Shown here: positions 1 through 4,941 of the stretch, in pieces
Layout: the number at the start of each line of letters is the position of its first letter
How positions within the stretch are numbered: position 1 is the first letter of the stretch
Origin: an uncultured Clostridia bacterium
Lineage (GTDB): Bacteria > Bacillota > Clostridia > Oscillospirales > Acutalibacteraceae
Assembly (NCBI GenBank): GCA_945875045.1
Contig: CAMCIX010000064.1
Span: 1-7,795, forward strand
Direction of reading: 5' to 3'
Length of the DNA stretch: 7,795 nt
Notes under the pieces: generated by a model
What the model saw: the letters and a program-made list of their open reading frames with translations, nothing else
What the model was told of the DNA's origin: nothing
Databases searched by the model: none
Position numbers and translations under genes: made by a program

Positions 1-48
1 TCTACACACTGCATATCGTCGGCAGCGTCAGATGTGTATAAGAGACAG
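1..48 (+). other. Untrimmed Illumina Nextera i5 adapter (synthetic)
   Basis: Seen directly: bases 1-7 (TCTACAC) match the end of the P5 oligonucleotide. Bases 8-15 (ACTGCATA) match a standard Nextera i5 index. Bases 16-29 (TCGTCGGCAGCGTC) are the Nextera read-1 overhang, and bases 30-48 (AGATGTGTATAAGAGACAG) are the 19-bp Tn5 mosaic end. Genomic sequence starts at 49. Any reading frame beginning in this stretch, such as the one opening at base 34, is an artefact. Confidence 0.98.
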
Positions 49-1313
49 AGTGCGAGCAGTCCGGTCGTTAATCCGGAACCGATGGCTGCGCCGACTCCGT
101 TCATTTTCTCCGCGAACCACGCCTTGCCGGTGCTTTCCCACCATTCGCTGAAGGGTTCCGCGATGATCTTGTTCCACGCGATTTTGACTTTTCCGAAAAG
201 ATCGGCGTTTTTGAATTCGTTACTTCCGAACACTTCGCTTACGCGCCTTCCGAAATTATCCACCCATTCGATGGCGCTGTCGATCCAGTCCTCAAGCGAT
301 GGCATGAAATTCTCCAGCCATGCGCCTGCTGCTTCTGCTCCGCCTTCGAGCAGTTTGGATACGGTCGGCATTTTGCTATTCAGCATCCTGAAGAGGCTTG
401 TTACCCCTGGGGATAATTTGTCTCCTATCATTTCGCTGATGTCGCCGAAAGAGTTCTGCATCCTGGTGAGCTGTCCGGTCGGAGTGTTGCTCATGGCGAG
501 CGCCATTCCTTCCCAGTTTTCCTGGATGATGCTCTCGATTACAGCTACCTTCTCCATGTCGGTGCCGGTTTCGAGTATCTTCTTCTGGGAGTCGGTTACC
601 TCGAAGCCTTTCTTCGTCATTGCGTCGTAGGCTCCGGTGGTCATCTTCGCGAGGTTGGTTGTGTAGTCGATGATTTCCTCCGTGGAAAGCGCCACGCCTC
701 CGGACATACCGGCCGCGTAGTCGATTACGGTGTCCATCATTCGGGTGATGGCTTCGGTGTCCTCGAAGTACGTCGCAAGCTCGGCGGCTGCGCCGGTCAT
801 TGCGTCGTCCGAGTACATTGTGGTTGCTTGAATTTGTGAGGCTTTATCCAGGATCGCCTGGATTCCGCTGTCGTCAATTCCCATGTTCTTTGCCGACACT
901 TGCAACTGTGCCAGCATTCGGGAGGATTCGGCGGACGCCTCTAATGCATTCTTGATGGAAAGACCTGCAAGGACCGTTGAGACGGCTGTTGAAATGCCGA
1001 GCATATCGCCCAGGACGGATATCATCTTCTTGACGGGCGCCGTGACTTTATCGACGACGCTCATTGAGAAGCTCCACGCCCTGCCGGCGACGCCCCTGAC
1101 GGTGGTTCCGATCTTACTCACGACGCTGGTCACTTTGTCGACCGCTTCGATGGCGACCTGCCACTTCATCTTGTTCATCTGATCGAGCCGTTTCTTGGTC
1201 TTTTCATTCTGCCTGTCGAATTTGTTCATCTTCTCCGTCGCCTTGCTGACGCCGGGGTCGGTGTTATCTTCGACGTGAATGGGTATTTCGATTCTGAACG
1301 CTTCAGCTGCCAT
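49..1313 (-). CDS. Phage tail tape measure protein, N-terminal 421 residues (cut by contig end)
   Basis: The frame is open without a stop from the ATG at 1313 to the adapter junction, so the C-terminal part is missing. In siphophages and myophages the tape measure protein sets tail length and helps DNA entry. A lysine- and glutamate-rich helical start (residues 22-50) is followed by two copies of a VDKVT motif (58-62 and 87-91), which is common in Firmicutes tape measure proteins. Residues 100-125 are hydrophobic and small. Residues 130-320 are Ala/Thr/Met-rich and helical, with a tape-measure-core look (stretches such as MYSDDAMTGAAAELATYF and GALSTEE-like MSGGVALSTEEIIDY). Several Trp-rich segments follow (331-400), then a Gly-rich hydrophobic stretch near residue 405. 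The start is preceded by a G-rich ribosome site (GGAAGGGGGGAG) about 5 nt upstream. The gene lies 71 bp downstream of a charged 127-aa protein, with no recognisable major tail protein or tail assembly chaperone before it. Family assignment is by sequence character only. Confidence 0.88.
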
Positions 1314-1384
1314 TATGCTCCCCCCTTCCTACAAACTGAATTTCAGCGTTGAAAACGCAGAAGGGACTGGGGAGATTTACGGCA

Positions 1385-1768
1385 TTAGCCAGAATTATCT
1401 TCGGCATTTGCTTGTTCTCTGGGAGATTCCCGCGTTTCCTCTGCTGTTTCATGGTTTGTGTTTCCTCCTTTCGCGTCTTTCTGAAACAGATATCCGACGA
1501 TTTCTACGGTCTCTTTCAATGCGCCGAGCACCTTTGTCATCGCCTGGATGTCGCCAGGATGGATTTTCGATACAAAATCTTTCAACGCCACAAGGCGCTT
1601 TTGGATTTGCTCCTCTGGCGTCCCTTTTTCGGATTCCGCACGCGCGGCTGCGCGTTCTTTGCTCTCTTTTTCAAGTTTCATCCTGATTTGGCGCCGCTCT
1701 TCGTAGTTCCTGCGACTTTCTTCCCGCATCTCATCAATGCCGAGGTTTACATCTCTGAATCGAGGCAT
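1385..1768 (-). CDS. Charged, probably coiled-coil phage protein of unknown function
   Basis: This is a 127-aa protein that I do not recognise. Residues 13-50 are a run of Arg, Glu and Lys with almost no helix breakers, so a coiled coil is likely. A more hydrophobic segment follows (about 58-95, KRLVALKDFVSKIHPGDIQA onward), and the tail is disordered and rich in Glu, Asn and Thr. The start is firm: AGGAGGT sits 7 nt before the ATG, inside the last codons of the upstream HTH gene, and the two genes overlap by 22 bp. It occupies the place just before the tape measure gene where a tail assembly chaperone would normally be. I see neither a slippery heptamer nor a second overlapping frame typical of gpG/gpGT, so I do not call it a chaperone. 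Confidence 0.8.
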   Translation of the reverse strand: MPRFRDVNLGIDEMREESRRNYEERRQIRMKLEKESKERAAARAESEKGTPEEQIQKRLVALKDFVSKIHPGDIQAMTKVLGALKETVEIVGYLFQKDAKGGNTNHETAEETRESPREQANAEDNSG

Positions 1769-2211
1769 TTTTCCACCTCCTCTCTTAATTCGCTATTTAT
1801 ACATTTGCAAATGGTATCGTAAAGCGCAGGCGGCAGTTCTTCTGTTGACATAGTGAAGGCGTCTATGCCGAAAATAAGCACGCTCAACGCCTCGACCCCT
1901 TTGGAAATGTCCTTGAATACTGTCCTTTTGTTCGTGTGAAATTGTTCGGATATTTGAAAAGCTGTCAGCGTAGGATCGGAGAAATAAGAAAGCAAAAGGA
2001 CAGCAAAGGCTCTCTTATCTGTTTCATCCACTGCTGACAGCTGGTATTGCTTCATCGCTTCGGCGAGTATTCTGTTTTCCTGGTCGCTTGTTTTTGCTGA
2101 CTTGTATCGTCGCAGCATATCGTGTGTATCCTTCTTCCTGGCTTCGTTCAGGGCAAGGATACCGCAAGACTCAAAAAACACCCCCGGTGGCGAAACGTGA
2201 TACTTTTCCAC
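1747..2211 (-). CDS. HTH protein resembling phage sigma-region-4 or ArpU-type late regulators
   Basis: The protein has 154 residues from a GTG start. The middle section (about 77-112 in this numbering) reads as a helix-turn-helix: LTAFQISEQFHTNKRTVFKDISKGVEAL, with the HTNKRTVFKDI part as the recognition helix. This pattern is shared by sigma-70 region 4 folds and by ArpU/RinA-like late-gene activators of Firmicutes phages. The exact family is inference. Start choice: GTG at 2211 has GGAGAGGG 7 nt upstream, whereas the longer starts at ATG 2244 and ATG 2232 have poor sites. If 2244 is used the protein gains 11 residues. The gene follows the 51-aa membrane protein closely and overlaps the next gene by 22 bp. 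Its position just before the tail gene fits an activator of late transcription. Confidence 0.8.
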   Translation of the reverse strand: MEKYHVSPPGVFFESCGILALNEARKKDTHDMLRRYKSAKTSDQENRILAEAMKQYQLSAVDETDKRAFAVLLLSYFSDPTLTAFQISEQFHTNKRTVFKDISKGVEALSVLIFGIDAFTMSTEELPPALYDTICKCINSELREEVEKCLDSEM

Positions 2212-2255
2212 TTTGTTTCCCTCTCCGGTCATGTGATTCACCATCTTTCGCGTAT

Positions 2256-2411
2256 TTACGAAATCGCCCAGGATATGACAACCTCGAACGCTGCCAGGAC
2301 GGCTCCTGCAGTAAGATAGAAGCGCTGCTTTTCGGGTTTGCTCTGGTTAAGCGCAGCGAAAAAATACAAGACCATGAATATCATCAGGATGATCTGAAGT
2401 GCAATTTTCAT
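2256..2411 (-). CDS. Small single-span membrane protein (51 aa)
   Basis: This is a 51-aa ORF that is easily missed by length filters. It begins MKIALQIILMIFMVLYFFAA, a clear hydrophobic helix at residues 3-21. A polar basic linker follows (NQSKPEKQR, 22-30), then a second weakly hydrophobic helix (FYLTAGAVLAAFEVVISWAI, 31-50). It could therefore span the membrane twice as a hairpin. The start codon overlaps the stop of the upstream winged-HTH gene in an ATGA arrangement (4-bp overlap), and AGGAGG lies 7 nt upstream within that gene's final codons, so translational coupling is likely. The function is unknown. The small size and two hydrophobic helices recall holins and phage inner-membrane exclusion proteins, but nothing in the sequence decides this. 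Confidence 0.75.
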   Translation of the reverse strand: MKIALQIILMIFMVLYFFAALNQSKPEKQRFYLTAGAVLAAFEVVISWAIS

Positions 2412-2791
2412 TGTTTTTCCTCCTCTTCGGTGGGTGTTGTTTCTGCATCTGAAAACGATAGCTGCGACTGCGGTTCTTCCTTCAGGAGTTTTCTGGCGGT
2501 CTTCAGGCTGAAAAATATCGATTTCGCACGGTTTTCCTCCTGGCGAATAAAACGACGAAGCTCTTCTTTGTCCTTCGGTCGATAGTATCCGCCACCCTTC
2601 TGGGTGCTGGAAAGAATAACCTCGCCCGCGATCCGGAGCCTTCGGATATCCATGCGCAGTTTTCTCTTGTCTGAATATCCATTCAGCTGCATCAAGTCTC
2701 TTGTTTTTATGGCATTTTCACGCCCGGTGGGGATGCTGTTCTTAAGTTTGATAATTCCGGATCCGGAGCCTGCGGTGATTGCAGCCTGCAT
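2408..2791 (-). CDS. Winged-HTH-like phage DNA-binding protein
   Basis: This 127-aa protein has a DNA-binding core at residues 17-72. It includes a helical stretch with many basic residues (KTRDLMQLNGYSDKRKLRMD, 29-48), then RRLRIAGEVILSS (50-62) and a wing-like QKGGGYYRP (64-72). A basic helix (75-105) and an acidic, disordered C-terminus ending in EEEEKQ follow. That order (helix, recognition helix, 'GEVILSS' strand, Gly-rich wing, 'YYRP' strand) is usual for small winged-helix proteins in Firmicutes prophages. The ATG overlaps the upstream stop by one base (TAATG), and GGAGG is 7 nt away. The precise target and role are unknown. Being second in the leftward operon suggests early regulation or replication control. 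Confidence 0.8.
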   Translation of the reverse strand: MQAAITAGSGSGIIKLKNSIPTGRENAIKTRDLMQLNGYSDKRKLRMDIRRLRIAGEVILSSTQKGGGYYRPKDKEELRRFIRQEENRAKSIFFSLKTARKLLKEEPQSQLSFSDAETTPTEEEEKQ

Positions 2792-2979
2792 TATACCGCC
2801 TCCTTCGCGAGCTTATTGATTGCCTGGAAAATAGTGCTCTTCCTATCGTCAGGGAGCTCTTTTCGAAGCAAACGCGAAAAACAAGAGTCATTCATGCCGA
2901 TTGCTTCAGCAACCATCCACAGTTTGACGCCTGCCTCGCTGGCGGCTTTACGGATATCTTCGTTTGCCTTCTTTATCAT
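2791..2979 (-). CDS. Small XRE-like HTH protein, first gene of the leftward operon
   Basis: This 62-aa protein carries a single helix-turn-helix, KLWMVAEAIGMNDSCFSRLL at residues 19-38. It has the 'VAEAIGMNDSxFSRxLRKELPDD' style seen in many small clostridial prophage and ICE proteins, as far as I can recall the family. No other domain is present. The start has AGGAGG 8 nt upstream. It is the promoter-proximal gene of the operon and faces the divergent DUF6076-like gene across a 171-bp control region, the place of a Cro-like regulator. An excisionase role is possible but not shown by the sequence. Confidence 0.8.
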   Translation of the reverse strand: MIKKANEDIRKAASEAGVKLWMVAEAIGMNDSCFSRLLRKELPDDRKSTIFQAINKLAKEAV

Positions 2980-3000
2980 GAGTGTTCCTCCTTTTTCTTG

Positions 3001-3052
3001 TTGTTGTTGTTGACATTTTCCGAAATATCTGGTATAATGTCTACAACAATAA
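3001..3052. promoter_or_regulatory. Inverted-repeat operator overlapping the promoter
   Basis: TTGTTGTTGTTGACAT (3001-3016) matches the reverse complement of 3037-3052 at 14 of 16 positions, with a 20-bp centre. One arm covers the -35 element and the other the last bases of the -10 element and the initial transcribed bases. The spacing of arm centres, 36 bp, is a little over three helical turns, consistent with binding by two dimers or a tetramer. The half-site TGTCTACAA (3038-3046) recurs at 3103-3111. The binding protein is not known; candidates are encoded on both sides. Confidence 0.6.
3010..3038 (+). promoter_or_regulatory. Perfect consensus sigma-A promoter for the zinc-finger gene
   Basis: TTGACA at 3010-3015 and TATAAT at 3033-3038 are separated by exactly 17 bp, matching the housekeeping consensus at all twelve positions. 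Transcription would start near 3045, giving a leader of about 105 nt before the GTG at 3151. The promoter lies between the arms of an inverted repeat (3001-3016 and 3037-3052), so it is probably controlled by a repressor. Confidence 0.88.
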
Positions 3053-3058
3053 TAACAA
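3031..3058 (-). promoter_or_regulatory. Possible leftward promoter of the tail/regulator operon
   Basis: Read on the minus strand, TTGTTA (3058-3053) and TATACC (3036-3031) are 16 bp apart. The -10 match is only partial, so this promoter would be weak or need an activator. It shares bases with the rightward promoter, so the two transcription directions would exclude one another, as in a bistable switch. Low confidence because other start points are possible between 2980 and 3060. Confidence 0.3.
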
Positions 3059-3150
3059 ATTTTCGGCGTTTTATCAAGACAGTTTCAAAACAAATCGCGG
3101 ACTGTCTACAAACGCATTTTCTGAAATTATAAACTGTCGGAGGTGAGCAC

Positions 3151-4056
3151 GTGTCTTATTCATTGGTTATTGAAAGTGGCGGATTTTCCGTAAAAAACAA
3201 CGAGAATATCACCGTGGATACGTTCGCGTTCGGTGAGGCTGTGACCTCTGTAAATCGTTTTGATCCTTCGATCCTGGAGGGCGTTTTTGCCGATGATTCG
3301 TCCGGCTCTACCGACAAGGTGTCGGCGCTGTTAATGGCTGCCGGATATGGTAGTGTGTTGTCGTTCTATCTCGCGCAGCAGGTTTTAAGGGAATATCGCT
3401 ATTGTGTTGAGGATCCGGAGCGTGAAGGATCCCTGCAGGATGAGTTCGGAGAAGCTCTGGGTTATATCTCCTGCCGCGCCAGGGTTCTTTGTTGCTTGCT
3501 ATCTGATTCCCTGGTGAAGTGCTCAAAGGAGCGCGGCGAAATCATCGAGCCGCTCCTCCGATCTGTGAAGTTGCCGTGTTCGTTTCTCTACGAAGAAGAC
3601 GGCATAAAAATTGCATACTCCATTCCGGACTTGAACAGCCTTCTCATTCTTGACTGTTTGTATTGCCACCAGAACGGCATCCGCATGAACGAATGCGAGA
3701 ATTGCGGTCGGTTCTTCATCCCTACCACTCGCTCTGATGAGAAGTACTGTCCGTATCGCGATGCCTCCGGTCGTGAATGCAGGAAAATCGGTTATGAAAA
3801 CAAGCTGAAGACCTCTCCGCTCGATGCGCTTTATCGCAAAATCTACAAAACGCAAAACAGCCGGAAAAATCGAAACAGTCAGAACGTGAAGGATATCGAG
3901 AAACTTTTCAGGCGTTGGTCTGCCTACGCTGCCGATCTGAAGCGTCAATGTGAAAACGGAGAAATATCAACGGAGCAATTTGAAAAGCTCGCATCGGATC
4001 CTTCTTGGATGAAAACAAAAAAATCCCCCGGCAAAAAAGCCGAGGGTGCAGTATGA
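3151..4056 (+). CDS. DUF6076-like zinc-finger protein in the repressor position
   Basis: The protein has 301 residues from a GTG start, with GGAGG 7 nt upstream. The N-terminal 170 residues are mixed helix and loop with no motif I recognise. A treble-clef-like zinc site follows: CENCGRFF at 182-189, then YC at 199-200 and EC at 209-210, so Cys182, Cys185, Cys200 and Cys210 are the likely ligands. A basic helical tail (RKIGYENKLK, LYRKIYKTQNSRKNR) suits nucleic-acid contact. As I recall the family, this Cys layout plus 'LYRKIY' resembles DUF6076 proteins often found beside clostridial integrases; this is unverified. It sits divergent from a HTH operon and upstream of the integrase, where a CI-type repressor is normal, but it has neither an XRE domain nor a peptidase. 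The last codons are also the stem of a minus-strand terminator. Confidence 0.85.
   Translation: MSYSLVIESGGFSVKNNENITVDTFAFGEAVTSVNRFDPSILEGVFADDSSGSTDKVSALLMAAGYGSVLSFYLAQQVLREYRYCVEDPEREGSLQDEFGEALGYISCRARVLCCLLSDSLVKCSKERGEIIEPLLRSVKLPCSFLYEEDGIKIAYSIPDLNSLLILDCLYCHQNGIRMNECENCGRFFIPTTRSDEKYCPYRDASGRECRKIGYENKLKTSPLDALYRKIYKTQNSRKNRNSQNVKDIEKLFRRWSAYAADLKRQCENGEISTEQFEKLASDPSWMKTKKSPGKKAEGAV
4017..4046 (-). terminator. Minus-strand intrinsic terminator inside the end of the zinc-finger gene
   Basis: On the minus strand an 8-bp stem (4046-4039 with 4032-4025, one mismatch) with a 6-nt T loop is followed by A and then seven T (4023-4017). That is a standard rho-independent terminator for leftward transcripts. 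On the plus strand there is no T tract, so it cannot terminate the gene it overlaps. No minus-strand gene is seen to its right within the element, so it may block antisense read-through from the guaA side. Confidence 0.7.
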
Positions 4057-4121
4057 GGTTTAAGGTACCCCATTTAAGGTTTAAGGTATAAGGTTTAAGG
4101 TTTAAGGTTTAAGGTATAAGG
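4052..4121 (+). repeat. Tandem heptanucleotide array, ten 7-bp slots
   Basis: Ten consecutive 7-bp slots stay in strict register. Six are TTTAAGG, two are TATAAGG, the first is TATGAGG and the third is a divergent TACCCCA. The array begins over the stop codon of the zinc-finger gene and ends 86 bp before the start of the zinc-ribbon gene. No spacer sequence occurs between units, so it is not a CRISPR array. It may be a slippage-prone spacer, a set of protein-binding sites or repeated AAGG ribosome-site-like motifs. Confidence 0.9.
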
Positions 4122-4129
4122 CGAGGAAA

Positions 4130-4162
4130 GTACTGTGCAAGCACCGTGCTTGTACTGTGCTC
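4130..4162 (+). repeat. Direct and inverted repeats upstream of the zinc-ribbon gene
   Basis: GTACTGTGC occurs twice (4130-4138 and again ending near 4160), flanking a short hairpin CAAGCA-CCG-TGCTTG. The segment AAGCACCGTGC at 4139-4149 recurs exactly at 4735-4745 before the integrase. The layout suggests a protein-binding site or RNA hairpin in the leader of the following gene. Confidence 0.6.
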
Positions 4163-4207
4163 TCTGTAATTTGTGAAAAATCTGGTACTTCGAGGTGAAT
4201 GTCGAGG

Positions 4208-4693
4208 ATGAAGTTTAATGTAAAATGCAATCAATGTCACAAAGGATATTCCGTGGAGATCCCTTCTGATCCTGGGGAGCATACTGTCAGCTGCCCTTAT
4301 TGTTCCGCGCCGTACTCGGTGATGATCAGGCAAACGGTGAAGCAAAAGAAGGCGCCGGTCTCCGGTCCCGCTGCGGTCGCTCTGAAGGTGAAGCGCTGCG
4401 AGGTTGTCTCCGGTGTTGCCTGGCTTCTGATCGGCGTTGTGCAGCTGCTCATGGTCTATACTGCGGCCGCTGGCGTCTGGAATGTTATCAATGCCGTTGT
4501 GGCTCTTCGTAATTGTAAAAATATCACGCCCGGCAATCCGCACGTCGTTCCGTACTTCGAAGGTCGGAAGGTCTGGCTGATCGTCATGGCGGTCGTAAAC
4601 CTGATTCTGGGTGGTGTCGTTGGTGTGCTGCTGGTTCTCTTCGACTGGCACGTCCGCGACTTCGTCCTGCGGAACCGTTCCGCGTTTGAATAA
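4208..4693 (+). CDS. Zinc-ribbon membrane protein beside the integrase, function unknown
   Basis: The protein has 161 residues. A zinc ribbon is at the N-terminus: Cys7 and Cys10 (KCNQCHKGY), Cys29 and Cys32 (SCPYCSAPYSV). A basic linker follows (residues 42-64), then hydrophobic segments at about 66-100, probably two short helices, and 122-146, and a charged C-terminal end (FDWHVRDFVLRNRSAFE). A cytoplasmic zinc ribbon anchored by membrane helices is the likely form. Start choice: the ATG at 4208 is 9 nt after AGGTGA; the upstream in-frame ATG at 4199 is only about one base past that site, too close. Position between the regulator and the integrase is typical of lysogenic cargo genes, so a role in protecting the host (for example exclusion of other phages) is possible, but nothing in the sequence shows it. 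Confidence 0.82.
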   Translation: MKFNVKCNQCHKGYSVEIPSDPGEHTVSCPYCSAPYSVMIRQTVKQKKAPVSGPAAVALKVKRCEVVSGVAWLLIGVVQLLMVYTAAAGVWNVINAVVALRNCKNITPGNPHVVPYFEGRKVWLIVMAVVNLILGGVVGVLLVLFDWHVRDFVLRNRSAFE

Positions 4694-4736
4694 TCTTGAC
4701 CTCGAACGAAACATACATACTGTCGGAATAAGAAAA

Positions 4737-4756
4737 GCACCGTGCGAGAACGGTGC
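4737..4756 (+). promoter_or_regulatory. Perfect 7-bp hairpin just before the integrase ribosome site
   Basis: GCACCGT (4737-4743) and ACGGTGC (4750-4756) form a perfect stem with a 6-nt loop. It ends 18 bp before the integrase GTG at 4775, and the ribosome site (AAGGGGTGA, 4762-4770) follows directly. There is no T tract, so it is not a terminator. It may control integrase translation or bind a protein. Its left arm is part of the 11-bp repeat shared with 4139-4149. Confidence 0.6.
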
Positions 4757-4774
4757 AATGGAAGGGGTGATATA

Positions 4775-4879
4775 GTGTCAGTCTATAAGGACGAATATGG
4801 CAGAAAAACATGGTATTGCAAAATCAGATATACTGACTGGACTGGTACCGTCAGACAACATAAAAGCGCGGGTTCCTGA
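4775..4879 (+). pseudogene. N-terminal arm-binding part of the integrase, cut off by a frameshift
   Basis: A GTG at 4775 with an AAGGGGTGA site opens a frame that begins MSVYKDEYGRKTWYCKIRYT, the usual start of the arm-DNA-binding domain of Firmicutes tyrosine integrases (Tn916 Int-like). It stops at 4879 after 34 codons. One base missing in the A run at 4862-4865 (four A where five would be expected) shifts the frame. Adding one A would give RQHKKRGFLKRSDALQYERD and run straight into the downstream integrase, total 362 residues. The lost sense continues from 4864 in the frame of the downstream gene. It is either a real inactivating deletion or an assembly error. Slippage at AAAAGC looks too poor for programmed recoding. 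Confidence 0.82.
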
Positions 4880-4941
4880 AGAGGTCCGACGCGCTTCAAT
4901 ATGAGAGGGATTTTCTCGCCAAGCAAGCCGGCGGCTGTGAT

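Noticed and set aside
34..1182. Rightward open frames at 34-630 and 883-1182
   Set aside because: Both lie opposite the tape measure gene. The first begins inside the synthetic adapter, neither resembles a known protein, and the opposite strand gives one continuous tape-measure-like protein.
1385..1768. Tail assembly chaperone (gpG/gpGT type) before the tape measure gene
   Set aside because: Position fits, but there is no overlapping second frame or slippery site, and the protein is a charged coiled coil with a disordered tail.
3308..3948. Minus-strand frames opposite the zinc-finger gene (3308-3526 and 3523-3948)
   Set aside because: They lack ribosome sites and family features. The plus-strand gene has a promoter, ribosome site and a conserved zinc motif.
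4052..4121. CRISPR array
   Set aside because: The units are 7 bp, adjoining and without spacers.
4862..4879. Programmed ribosomal frameshift in the integrase
   Set aside because: The site reads CAT AAA AGC. A -1 slip would pair the lysine tRNA with TAA, which is not a canonical slippery heptamer, and four A are too few for polymerase slippage. A deletion or assembly error is simpler.
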